Shown here: positions 33,580 to 40,820 of the stretch, in pieces | Layout of the letters: each line of letters starts with the position of its first letter | How positions within the stretch are numbered: the stretch's first letter is position 1 | Source of the DNA: Io17-Chloro-G2 sp034420695 | GTDB taxonomy: Bacteria; Chloroflexota; Dehalococcoidia; Lucifugimonadales; UBA3495 | DNA: 64,000 bases | Direction of reading: 5' to 3' | Assembly: GCA_034420695.1 (NCBI GenBank) | Contig: DAOULB010000005.1 | Span: 62,001 to 126,000, forward strand | The notes under the pieces: generated by a model | The model's input: only the letters and a program-made list of their open reading frames with translations | Database searches by the model: none | Told to the model about the DNA's origin: nothing | Made by a program: the position numbers and the translations under genes

Positions 33580-34212
33580 ATGATTGACCAGGATGAACTT
33601 TTCAAGGTATTGGAGGAGCACCGGGGGGACGCAGTGGTGTTCGCGGTGTTCCGTTCGGCCCGGCACTGGCTGGCGGTATCCAAGAACCCGAAGCGGGACA
33701 TGCCCATCGGCACTATGGGGTTCCCCTTCGTCATGGGGAAGGCGTCATCGTTTGCGCTGGGCATCTCCATGGCCCAACCGGACGTAAAGTTCTTCCTGCT
33801 GGACGGGGACGGCAGTGTGCTGATGAACTTGGGGTCGCTGATAACCATCGCCGACAAGGCCCCGAAGAACCTGTACCACTTTGTGATGGAGAACGGGGTG
33901 TACGCCACCACCGGCGGTCAAGAAATACCGGGGCATGGGACCAGTTCATTGGAAGACATGGGAAAGGCGTCGGGTTATGCCCAAGTGTACAAGTTCGACG
34001 ACTTGGAGGACTTCTCCAACAACATCGAAGACGTTCTCTCCCAGGAAGGGCCGGTGCTGATTTGCGTCAGCGTGGTGCCCGACGTGATGACTGCGGAGGA
34101 ACACGCTGCGCCGGCCCCGCGGCCGGTGGATATCACCAAGCCGCCGGTGGACACCCGGCAGGTGATATTGAACAACCTGAGGTCGGAGTTCGGGCTGATC
34201 AAGCAGGAGTAG
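33580..34212 (+). CDS. Stand-alone TPP-binding (beta) subunit of a 2-oxoacid decarboxylase
   Basis: 210 residues matching only the C-terminal TPP-pyrophosphate domain: GDG at 76-78 followed by Asn-105 in FVMENG, the Mg/TPP signature. It resembles the beta subunits of two-subunit sulfopyruvate and phosphonopyruvate decarboxylases. The partner alpha subunit with the pyrimidine-binding domain is not adjacent, so the protein must pair with a distant gene or have another role. It is downstream of an SDR and closed by a strong terminator. AACGTGGAGG precedes the ATG. Confidence 0.82.
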   Translation: MIDQDELFKVLEEHRGDAVVFAVFRSARHWLAVSKNPKRDMPIGTMGFPFVMGKASSFALGISMAQPDVKFFLLDGDGSVLMNLGSLITIADKAPKNLYHFVMENGVYATTGGQEIPGHGTSSLEDMGKASGYAQVYKFDDLEDFSNNIEDVLSQEGPVLICVSVVPDVMTAEEHAAPAPRPVDITKPPVDTRQVILNNLRSEFGLIKQE

Positions 34213-34270
34213 CCGGCCCGCGGGGACTTCCGCACCGTCCGGGCGAGCGGGCGGTACGAGAGTGGATACG

Positions 34271-34310
34271 AAAAAGGGCTCCCGGCGTCGACCGGGAGCC
34301 CTTTGTGTTT
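34271..34310. terminator. Bidirectional terminator
   Basis: Perfect ten-base stem (34276-34285 with 34292-34301), six-base loop, A-run before and T-rich tract after; it lies between convergent genes. Confidence 0.85.
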
Positions 34311-34359
34311 CAAGTGTGGCGGCTGGCTTGGTCTGCGGCCAAACCCGCGGGGCGGGATG

Positions 34360-35145
34360 TCAGGGAAGGTTGCCCAGGAAATCGAGGACAACTTCCAGGA
34401 ACTCTTGAGGTTGCTCGTTGTGGGGGGAGTGGCCGCACTGGTCAATTACGTGGAGCTTGGAGCCCTTCAGCACGCTCTGATAGATTTCGCCGCATTCCAC
34501 CGGCACTATCCGGTCTTGGCGTCCCCAGACAATCAGTGATGGGACTTCTATAAGCTCGAGGTAGCTGGGAAGCTTGGGGTTGTGCATGTAGGGGGTCCAG
34601 CAGAGCCGGGAGGTCATCTCCCGGTTGTTCCACTGGACGAGTTGTTGCTCGGTGTCCAGCTCGGGAGCCGGAGGCGCCTTACTGGGGTCGTGGTAGACCA
34701 GCTCCTGGGTGGCATCGGTCCCGATCAGGAGAATCTCGGTTATTTCTCCTTCCTTGGGGCGGATTCCGACGGCGTCCACCAGTACCAGCCCCTGGACAGT
34801 AGCGGGAGACATGGCGGCGATTTCGGCGGCCAGCCAGCCGCCCATGGAGAAGCCCATCAAGCGCACCCGGTCCAAGCCCAACTGCCGGAAGAAGGCAAGG
34901 TAGAAATGGGCCATATCGTTCATGGAGGTGACCCAGCGGGGCTGGTCGGAGCCGTCGTAACCAGGGTGGGAGGGGACGTAGACGGTGTACTGTTCGGCGA
35001 GGGCTGAATGGTAAGGCATCCAGCCCCGGTTGCCGCCGGCGCCGTGGAGAGCAAACAGCGGCGGGCCGCTGCCTCCTTTGAACACCTGGGTCATGGAACC
35101 GGCTACCTCAAAGGTTTCTTCAGTCCAGCCAGTAGTGGCAGTCAT
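34360..35145 (-). CDS. Alpha/beta hydrolase
   Basis: 261-residue hydrolase with the oxyanion motif LHGAGGNRG, nucleophile elbow GFSMGG, acidic residue near WGRQDRIVP and histidine in DQCGHSPH. Members cleave C-C bonds of ring-fission products, lactones, esters or epoxides, and the substrate is not decidable here. Convergent with the TPP-subunit gene and separated by the bidirectional terminator. The upstream region has TTGTCC and a TGC-TAATAG extended -10-like element. Confidence 0.85.
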   Translation of the reverse strand: MTATTGWTEETFEVAGSMTQVFKGGSGPPLFALHGAGGNRGWMPYHSALAEQYTVYVPSHPGYDGSDQPRWVTSMNDMAHFYLAFFRQLGLDRVRLMGFSMGGWLAAEIAAMSPATVQGLVLVDAVGIRPKEGEITEILLIGTDATQELVYHDPSKAPPAPELDTEQQLVQWNNREMTSRLCWTPYMHNPKLPSYLELIEVPSLIVWGRQDRIVPVECGEIYQSVLKGSKLHVIDQCGHSPHNEQPQEFLEVVLDFLGNLP

Positions 35146-35283
35146 CCTTGACGTCCCATCCTATTAGCAAAATAGTTTGCGGGCGGACAATGTCAGCGGC
35201 CCCGGGCACTCCGGTTGGCCACCGGCTTTCTTTCTACCTAATAGACCAACATCTTTGAACTGATGGTTAGTCCTACGGCGGCA

Positions 35284-35304
35284 GGGCGGGTTTCAAACCC
35301 GCCC
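35284..35304. repeat. Short palindromic element
   Basis: Perfect palindrome of two ten-base arms (GGGCGGGTTT and its complement) around one C, between the alpha/beta hydrolase start and the luciferase-like monooxygenase stop. It looks like a scattered REP-type element and could terminate the monooxygenase transcript. Confidence 0.5.
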
Positions 35305-35366
35305 CTACGTTATCCTTCAATATTAAGGTGTCGGTCTACCAGGGGCAGAGAGTGGCCTGTTTGCTC

Positions 35367-36533
35367 CTATTCGCCGGGGCGGAGCTTGATTTCCCGCAGT
35401 GCGGGTATGACCTCGGTGCCCAGCAGTTCTATGGAGCGCATGATGTCGGTGTGCTCCATGGGACCTTCGTTGCCGTAGATGAAGAGGTAGCCCGGATTCA
35501 GGCCCTCTACCAGCTTGCCCAGCTTGTTGGTCACGGTCTCGGGACTGCCGACGATGATGTTGTCGATCTCCAGCAGTTCCTCGTAGGTCAGCTTGTCGGC
35601 GCTGCCCAGGCCGCCCAAGCCGCGGCGGCGGGCACGCATGGCGGCGGCCTCCCGGGACTGGTAGCCCGGCGGGTCGTTCTCCTCCCGGGGGCCCTTCATG
35701 CGGTGGTCGTGGGTCCACATGAACTCGCGGCCAATCTCTCTGGCCTTTTCGTCGGTGTCGGCGACCAAGGCACGGACGACGTAGCCGAAGTGCTCTGGCC
35801 CGGGGGTGAAACCGACCTCATCGGCAGTCTCACGGTAGACCCGTTTCATTTCCAAGGTGGTCTCGTGGAGGGAGCCCAAATTCATGTAGGGGTACTGGTG
35901 GCGGGCGGCCCACTGTACGCTCTCCACGCTAGAGGTACCGGGAATCCAGATGGGGGGATGGGGCTGCTGGTAGGGAAGGACCCAGGGGTTGACCACTCTA
36001 TGGTGGAAGTATTCCCCCTCGTAGCGGAAGGGGCCGGGCTGGGTCCAGCAGCGGATTATCAGGTCGTGGGCCTCCTCGAAGCGGGCCCGGTTCTCGGTGG
36101 GGTCGATGCCGCCGGTGATGCTCTCCGGAGCGGTGCCCCGGATGAAGCCCGAGACCAGCCGGCCGCCGGAGACGCAGTCCAGCATGGCGATCTCTTCGGA
36201 CATACGGACGGGGTCGTTGACGGCAATGAGGTTGCCCAGCAGGATGACCTTGGCCTTCTTGGTGAGCTTGATGGCCATGGCGGCGTCGATGTTGACGGAA
36301 GGCTTCATGCACCAGTAGGAAGTGTGGTGCTCGTTGGTCTGGACGCCGTCGAAGCCGACTTCGTCGGCAAAGGCGTACTGCTCGTGGTACTGGTTATAGA
36401 GGAGGTGGGCCTTCACGGGGTCGAACAGTGTATTGGGAAAACCCAGCCGGCCCGAGCTGTAGCCTTCAAGGTCTTCGTTCGTGATGTGGCCGTAGGCTTG
36501 CTCCGAAAACCAGGATACCTCTACTTGGTCCAT
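35367..36533 (-). CDS. Luciferase-like monooxygenase
   Basis: 388-residue flavin (FMN or F420) TIM-barrel enzyme of the bacterial-luciferase family. The ATG at 36533 has a perfect AGGAGG upstream; the frame remains open for another 136 codons through tandem repeats, which are noncoding. Seen are the ADEVGFDGVQTNEHH segment, the LLGNLIAVNDPVRMSEEIAMLDCVSGGR signature and GTAPES. It is related to FMNH2-dependent alkanesulfonate or long-chain alkane monooxygenases. No cognate flavin reductase is next to it. Confidence 0.9.
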   Translation of the reverse strand: MDQVEVSWFSEQAYGHITNEDLEGYSSGRLGFPNTLFDPVKAHLLYNQYHEQYAFADEVGFDGVQTNEHHTSYWCMKPSVNIDAAMAIKLTKKAKVILLGNLIAVNDPVRMSEEIAMLDCVSGGRLVSGFIRGTAPESITGGIDPTENRARFEEAHDLIIRCWTQPGPFRYEGEYFHHRVVNPWVLPYQQPHPPIWIPGTSSVESVQWAARHQYPYMNLGSLHETTLEMKRVYRETADEVGFTPGPEHFGYVVRALVADTDEKAREIGREFMWTHDHRMKGPREENDPPGYQSREAAAMRARRRGLGGLGSADKLTYEELLEIDNIIVGSPETVTNKLGKLVEGLNPGYLFIYGNEGPMEHTDIMRSIELLGTEVIPALREIKLRPGE

Positions 36534-37367
36534 TGTTTCGACCTCCTGCGGTTGTGGGGCAACTCCTTCTGACAGCAATGTACCCATGGGTATTTCGTGG
36601 GAGAAACCGGGCGGGGGCGCGAGCCGCGCCTCAGCCTCTGCGGTGGGAATATATGCCCTATTCTCAAGGACTGTCAACCGATGGGACCACAGGGGGGCGG
36701 CGGAGGGGCCGAAAATTTTAATTTCCCCGCCATTTTCTGTCATTTCCCGCCATTTTGGGGGTCTGGAAGGGAACTGACTGGTCCTGGAACTCCGGAGAGA
36801 GCCGGTGCCGGATTTTTTGATTTCCCCACCATATTCCGCCATTTTCCTCCATTCCCGAGGTTTTGGCAGGGTCCAGCGAGGCCGCTGGCTCCCCAGAGAG
36901 GTGGTGCCGGATTTTTCAGATTTCCCACCATTTCCAGTCATTTTCCTCCATTTTGGGTTTGCCCAAGTCCGGCAGTGGCTGAGCGCTGAGTTGGATAGAC
37001 TTGGCCTTGAGACGTTCTCTTACATCAAGCTCCTGGTTGCCTCAGTGGCCGATTGGATTGGGGCATTGCGGCGGCGGGGCGGAAGATGCCCTGAAACTCA
37101 TGGTAGGGAGCTGCAATCCGGCATGGCAAGGGCAAAGTGTCAGCGCGGAGCGGGTTTGCGGCGTCTTGTTTTCCGGAGTTTCGTCTGAACCGTGGTTTAA
37201 GGGATTCAGGGCATGGGCAGGACGGGGCTGGCGCGAGGACGCCGGAGGGCTCTAGTTAACATATCCCGGTTAGCATGTTTTGGCTAATATGCCGGGGTAA
37301 ACATTGGAGATGGGAAAGGGCGGTGTTACAGGCCGGGGCCGCTCCCGCTCGCGAGGAGGAGAAGCAG
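36534..37367. other. Gene-free region with a tandem repeat and an AT-rich patch
   Basis: Contains the 100-bp tandem repeats at 36712-36965. From 36966 to 37250 open frames exist but have no convincing starts or family likeness. At about 37255-37305 there is an AT-rich patch with repeated TTAACATA/TTAGCATG/TAATATG elements that may hold the LRR gene promoter. Confidence 0.55.
36712..36965. repeat. Three tandem copies of a 100-bp repeat
   Basis: Copies align at ATTTCCC(C) 36721, 36820 and 36920, a period of 99-100 bp. Each has a core of alternating CCRCCATWTTC / NNTCATTTTCC blocks followed by GC-rich arms. The inverted complement of the core recurs once at 22104-22158. It lacks the spacer pattern of CRISPR and is likely a genome-specific dispersed repeat. 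Confidence 0.75.
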
Positions 37368-38429
37368 ATGGGGGTGAAAGAAAGCCCAGGGCTCCGCAGG
37401 CCGCGGCCCGGAGTTCTGCCGGTCTGGCTGGTTGTCCTGGCAGCGGCGCTGGTTGCCGCCCTGATGGCGTCATGCAGCCAAGGGCCCGGGCCTGCGGCTG
37501 ACGATGAGGGCGACAGGGCCGTCCTGGTGGAGTTCTACAAGGGCGCCGATGGCTTCGGCTGGAGGAACAAAAGGAACTGGCTGACCAACAAGCCAATCGG
37601 CCTCTGGCATGGCGTCACCACCGACGGCAGCGGAAGGATCATTCGCTTGGAACTTCCCGAGAACAGGCTGAGCGGGCGGGCATCGCCGGAGTTGGGGAGC
37701 CTGGGGAACCTGCAAGCGCTGGACCTCAGCCACAACCGGTTGACCGGGCCGATACCGCCGGAGCTGGGCAACCTGGGCAACCTGACCTCGTTACACCTTC
37801 ACGGCAATGGGCTGAGCGGTCCGATACCGGCGGAGTTGGGGGACTTGGGCAACCTAACCGTGTTGTCCCTCTTTGCCAACGAGTTGAGCGGTCCGATACC
37901 GGCGGAGTTGGGCAACCTGGGCAACTTGGAAAAGCTCCTCTTGGATACCAATGAGTTGAGCGGGCGTGTCCCGGCGGAGCTAGAGAACCTCAGCAACTTG
38001 GCCGTGCTGTCTCTCAACAGCAACGGGTTGACTGGGCGATTGCCGCCGGAGGTGCTGGGCAACATGACCAAGCTGAGGTGGCTGAGCCTGGGAGAGAACT
38101 GGTTGTACGGGTGCGTGCCAACCGCTCTCCGGGGCCAGTTGACGGGGGCCCGGGGCGCCCGGCGGGGCCTGCCACATTGTGACCGTGTTATCCCTCCACG
38201 GCCCTGCGAGGCAGGAATGACCTTGCAGCCGGGGGAGTATTGCACCCTGCGCCCGGATCCCCCGGACAGTCCAAGGAACCCTGAGCAGCTTCCCCTGTTC
38301 AGGGTACTGGACAACGATGGATGCCTAGAATTCCTGAACCGGATTTCGTGCGTCACCGAAGTAGACATAGCGGAAGTAAGGGCCAGCAGAAATTCCGACG
38401 GGAGTTGGACGGTGCATTGGGCGTACTAG
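37368..38429 (+). CDS. Leucine-rich-repeat lipoprotein (plant-type LRR)
   Basis: 353 residues. The N-terminus has a basic start, a hydrophobic stretch and a lipobox-like MASC, giving a predicted outer-face lipoprotein. A cap (LVEFYKGADGFGWRNKRNWL) is followed by about seven 24-residue repeats of the LSGPIPAELGNLGNL type, most like plant receptor-kinase and bacterial surface LRRs. A Cys-rich C-terminal tail follows. GAGGAGGAGAAG precedes the ATG at 37368. It ends 19 bp before the first small lipoprotein gene and may be co-transcribed with it. Likely a binding protein. Confidence 0.8.
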   Translation: MGVKESPGLRRPRPGVLPVWLVVLAAALVAALMASCSQGPGPAADDEGDRAVLVEFYKGADGFGWRNKRNWLTNKPIGLWHGVTTDGSGRIIRLELPENRLSGRASPELGSLGNLQALDLSHNRLTGPIPPELGNLGNLTSLHLHGNGLSGPIPAELGDLGNLTVLSLFANELSGPIPAELGNLGNLEKLLLDTNELSGRVPAELENLSNLAVLSLNSNGLTGRLPPEVLGNMTKLRWLSLGENWLYGCVPTALRGQLTGARGARRGLPHCDRVIPPRPCEAGMTLQPGEYCTLRPDPPDSPRNPEQLPLFRVLDNDGCLEFLNRISCVTEVDIAEVRASRNSDGSWTVHWAY

Positions 38430-38448
38430 AGAAAGAGAGGGCCGATGA

Positions 38449-38916
38449 TTGCGAAAGAGGTCCCGTAACGAGCAGCTCCCACGCCTTCTTCTGGCCTGCG
38501 CCGCCGTTCTGTGGCTGGCGGCGGCCTGTGGGGGCTCCCCGGACCCTTGCCGGGGTGCCCCGAGCCAGCAAAATTTCTCATCGGAGGAGGGAAAGATGAC
38601 TACGCCACACGCAACACCTACAGACGAACGCATCCACGAGGTGCGGCTCAAGTATGACCCACTGTTCTGGCGTCAACCCAACGTGCACGCAGTTGGAGAA
38701 GGACTTTTCAGTGACGGGAAGGGAGGATGGACCGAAACAGTGGGCATCGTCATTGATGTCACCGAGAAGGTGGACCAGAGCACTCTGCCGGCAGAAGACC
38801 GGATACCGGAGTGCCTGGAGGGCGTCCCGGTGCAGATCAGGGAGTTCGGGTTGCATGGCCCGACAATCGAACTCCCGCGAAGAACGAATAAGGAGGAAGA
38901 CAATGGGAGCGACTAA
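38449..38916 (+). CDS. Small lipoprotein 1 (protease N-domain-like)
   Basis: 155 residues. TTG start with GAGAGG eight bases upstream; hydrophobic leader and lipobox LAAAC. The rest (from internal Met near residue 50) is a domain seen at the N-terminus of some bacterial trypsin-like peptidases, ending STLPAEDRIPECLEGVPV. A second in-frame start, ATG at 38596, is preceded by GGAGGAGGGAAAG, so a leaderless version is also likely to be made. It is the first of four paralogues (38.4-40.8 kb). Function unknown; protease partner, inhibitor or chaperone are possible. Confidence 0.75.
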   Translation: MRKRSRNEQLPRLLLACAAVLWLAAACGGSPDPCRGAPSQQNFSSEEGKMTTPHATPTDERIHEVRLKYDPLFWRQPNVHAVGEGLFSDGKGGWTETVGIVIDVTEKVDQSTLPAEDRIPECLEGVPVQIREFGLHGPTIELPRRTNKEEDNGSD

Positions 38917-38965
38917 TACCCATCACCGGCCGCTGATGGGCGGGGTAGAAATACAAAGCTGGTAG
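38903..38965 (+). CDS. 20-residue mini-ORF 1
   Basis: Starts inside the end of lipoprotein 1 (shifted frame) with AAGGAGGAAG six or so bases upstream. The peptide contains HRPLMGGVE, resembling the N-terminus of the downstream protease (HRPIVAGTF). The same frame, length and core recur after lipoproteins 2 and 3. Either a truncated protease remnant copied in the tandem repeats or a small peptide. Stops at TAG inside a hairpin. Confidence 0.45.
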   Translation: MGATNTHHRPLMGGVEIQSW

Positions 38966-38990
38966 AAGGCGGGACATATTCCCTCCTTCT
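38964..38990 (+). terminator. Hairpin after mini-ORF 1
   Basis: 11-base arms (38964-38974 with 38980-38990) with one C-T mismatch and a five-base loop. No T-tract, so termination is uncertain. Confidence 0.45.
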
Positions 38991-39003
38991 GTCATTCAGG
39001 CCC

Positions 39004-39032
39004 TTGACTAATGAGAACATCAGTTCTATTCT
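39004..39032 (+). promoter_or_regulatory. Promoter of lipoprotein 2 with LexA-box-like dyad
   Basis: TTGACT (39004-39009), 17-base spacer, TATTCT (39027-39032). AGAAC (39014-39018) and GTTCT (39023-39027) form a dyad around four bases inside the spacer, matching the GAAC-N4-GTTC pattern. Confidence 0.65.
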
Positions 39033-39051
39033 AGCCTGGCAGGAGAAAGAT

Positions 39052-39519
39052 ATGCCTGAAAGAAGAATGGTGATGAGACTTCCGCTGGCCTTTCTCGTCT
39101 GTGCCGCCGTCGTGTGGCTGGCGGCGGCCTGCGGGGGCGCCCCGGAGCCTTGCCGGGGCGCCCCGAACCAGCAAATTTCAGTATTGGAGGAAGGAAAGAT
39201 GACCAAGCCACACGCGACACCCACGGACGAGCGCATCCACGAGGTGCGGCTCAAGTACGATCCCTTGTTCTGGCGGCAGCCCAATGTCCACGCAGTCGGG
39301 GAAGGGTATTTCAAAGATGGGGAAGGAGGATGGACCGAAACAGTGGGCATCGTCATTGAGGTGTCCAGGAAGGTGGACCAGAGTACGCTGCCGCCGGAGG
39401 ACCGGATACCGGAGTGCCTAGAGGGCGTCCCGGTGCAGGTAGTAAAAAGCCCGAGGCTACAATTCACCCCTGACGGGAGGGGTGTGGAATATGAGGAAGA
39501 AGGCAATGGGAGCGACTAA
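39052..39519 (+). CDS. Small lipoprotein 2 (protease N-domain-like)
   Basis: 155 residues, closely similar to lipoprotein 1. ATG at 39052 with AGGAGA upstream, after a promoter. Leader MVMRLPLAFLVCAAVVW then lipobox LAAAC followed by Gly-Gly-Ala-Pro-Glu-Pro-Cys. The internal start, ATG at 39199, is preceded by GGAGGAAGGAAAG. The C-terminus differs from copy 1 (EEEGNGSD). Duplicated about 600 bp from copy 1. Confidence 0.75.
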   Translation: MPERRMVMRLPLAFLVCAAVVWLAAACGGAPEPCRGAPNQQISVLEEGKMTKPHATPTDERIHEVRLKYDPLFWRQPNVHAVGEGYFKDGEGGWTETVGIVIEVSRKVDQSTLPPEDRIPECLEGVPVQVVKSPRLQFTPDGRGVEYEEEGNGSD

Positions 39520-39568
39520 TACTTACCACCGTCCGCTGGTGAGCGGGGTAGAAATACTAAGCGGGTAG
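39506..39568 (+). CDS. 20-residue mini-ORF 2
   Basis: Same position relative to lipoprotein 2 as mini-ORF 1 is to lipoprotein 1; core HRPLVSGVE, ending ILSG then TAG. Initiation site GAGGAAGAAGG upstream. Reading frame and length conserved with copies 1 and 3. Confidence 0.45.
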   Translation: MGATNTYHRPLVSGVEILSG

Positions 39569-39593
39569 AGGGAGGGAGTAAGTCCCTCCTTCT
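39567..39593 (+). terminator. Hairpin after mini-ORF 2
   Basis: Eleven-base stem (39567-39577 with 39583-39593), one G-T wobble, loop GTAAG. The best-paired of the three copies. No clear T-tract. Confidence 0.5.
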
Positions 39594-39657
39594 GTCATTA
39601 AAGCCTTTCACGAAAGAAAACTAATATTCCAATATCCTCATTGAGGGAGTGATAGAT

Positions 39658-40107
39658 ATGCCCGCAAGAGGAATGCCGCTGGGATTTCTGCCGGTCTTTC
39701 TAATCTGCGCCGCCGCGCTGTGGCTGGCGGCGGCCTGCGGGGGCGCCCCGGAGCCTTGCCGGGGCGCCCCGAACCAGCAAATATCAATATTGGAGGAGGG
39801 AAGGATGACCACGCCACACGCTACACCCACGGACGAGCGTATCCACGAGGTGCGGCTCAAGTACGATCCCCTGTTCGGACGGCAGCCCTACTATGGTGGA
39901 GTCGGTGAAGGACTATTCCGGGACGAGAACGGTGAGTGGACTGGAACGGTAGGTATCATCGTTCATGTCGCTAAGAAGGTGGACCAAAACACATTGCCGC
40001 CAGAGGACCGGATACCGGACTGCCTGGAGGGTGTTCCGGTGCAAATATTAGAGGAACCGGGACTGGAACTCATGCCTTTGCCTAACAAGGAGGAAGACAA
40101 TGGGTAA
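39658..40107 (+). CDS. Small lipoprotein 3 (protease N-domain-like)
   Basis: 149 residues; ATG at 39658 with GAGGGA upstream. Leader LPVFLICAAALW, lipobox LAAAC. It differs from copies 1, 2 and 4 at FGRQPYYGGVGEG, where the others have FWRQPNVHxVGEG. An internal ATG at 39805 follows GGAGGAGGGAAG. The promoter region matching copies 2 and 4 is degenerate here, so expression may rely on readthrough. Confidence 0.75.
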   Translation: MPARGMPLGFLPVFLICAAALWLAAACGGAPEPCRGAPNQQISILEEGRMTTPHATPTDERIHEVRLKYDPLFGRQPYYGGVGEGLFRDENGEWTGTVGIIVHVAKKVDQNTLPPEDRIPDCLEGVPVQILEEPGLELMPLPNKEEDNG

Positions 40108-40162
40108 ACCTAACACTTATCACCGTCCGCTGGTGAGCGGGGTAGAAACACAAAGCGGGTAG
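40100..40162 (+). CDS. 20-residue mini-ORF 3
   Basis: Third copy; core HRPLVSGVE followed by TQSG and TAG, AAGGAGGAAG upstream. Coding-level conservation with changed third positions favours real translation, but the copy could be inherited from one truncated ancestor. Confidence 0.45.
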   Translation: MGKPNTYHRPLVSGVETQSG

Positions 40163-40187
40163 AGCGATGGAGTAAGTCCCTCCTTCT
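40161..40187 (+). terminator. Degenerate hairpin after mini-ORF 3
   Basis: Equivalent hairpin to copies 1 and 2 (40161-40171 with 40177-40187) but with two mismatches; loop GTAAG conserved. Confidence 0.35.
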
Positions 40188-40200
40188 GTCATTCAGGCCC

Positions 40201-40229
40201 TTGACTAAATAGAACTTAAGTTCTATTCT
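40201..40229 (+). promoter_or_regulatory. Promoter of lipoprotein 4 with LexA-box-like dyad
   Basis: TTGACT (40201-40206), 17-base spacer, TATTCT (40224-40229). AGAAC (40211-40215) and GTTCT (40220-40224) form a perfect palindrome over the spacer/-10 boundary. Same arrangement as at lipoprotein 2. Confidence 0.65.
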
Positions 40230-40251
40230 CTTCCATAAGGAGGTGATCGAC

Positions 40252-40818
40252 GTGCCCGCAAGAGGAACACCGCTGGGGTTTCTGCTGGTCTTTCTAATCT
40301 GCGCTGCCTTTTTCTGGGCGGCGGCGGCTTGCGGCGGCAATGAGCGAGAAGCGCCAACTGAGGGCCAGACATCCGTCTTTGAAGCTACCGGTACACCTAC
40401 AGCACGGGCGACTGACGCAACGGGGGAGGAACCCTCGACTTTTTCAATGCATTTGCGTTTAGAACCCTGCAGAGTCGACTCACTTGAAAAGGAGAAATAC
40501 ATGACTGAACTATCCGGGGAGGAGGGAAACATGAACACGCCACCCGCAACACTTACCTTCGAACGCATCCACGAGGTGCGGCTCAAGTACGACCCCCTGT
40601 TCTGGCGCCAGCCCAACGTGCACGGAGTTGGCGAAGGACTGTTCAGTGACGGCAAAGGAGGATGGACCGAAACGGTGGGCATTGTCATTGATGTTACCGA
40701 GAAGGTGGACCAGAGCACGCTGCCGCTTGAGGACCGGATACCGGAGTGCCTGGAGGGCGTCCCGGTGCAGATCAAGGAGGTCGGGTTGGATGTATTGCAT
40801 GCCGAGGAGGGAAAGTAA
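40252..40818 (+). CDS. Small lipoprotein 4 (protease N-domain-like)
   Basis: 188 residues. GTG at 40252 with AGGAGG eight bases upstream. Leader and ACGG lipobox as in the other copies, but a 45-residue insert (ATGTPTARATDATGEEPS and neighbours) separates the leader from the domain. The internal start, ATG at 40531, follows GGAGGAGGGAAAC. It ends two bases before the protease gene with the same EEGK-encoding GAGGAGGGAAAG, here serving as the ribosome site of the protease. Closest partner of the protease. Confidence 0.78.
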   Translation: MPARGTPLGFLLVFLICAAFFWAAAACGGNEREAPTEGQTSVFEATGTPTARATDATGEEPSTFSMHLRLEPCRVDSLEKEKYMTELSGEEGNMNTPPATLTFERIHEVRLKYDPLFWRQPNVHGVGEGLFSDGKGGWTETVGIVIDVTEKVDQSTLPLEDRIPECLEGVPVQIKEVGLDVLHAEEGK

Positions 40819-40820
40819 TT

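Noticed and set aside
32575..33666. Long upstream extension of the VOC gene at 32125
   Set aside because: It lies antisense to the SDR at 32707; the AGGAGG-ATG at 32574 fits the family.
36534..36941. N-terminal extension of the luciferase-like monooxygenase to 524 codons
   Set aside because: The extension is translated tandem repeat and lacks a ribosome site; a perfect AGGAGG precedes the ATG at 36533.
36712..36965. CRISPR array
   Set aside because: Period of 100 bp, units diverged, no constant repeat with variable spacers, no cas genes.
36966..37255. Short open frames before the LRR gene
   Set aside because: No ribosome site or recognisable domain.
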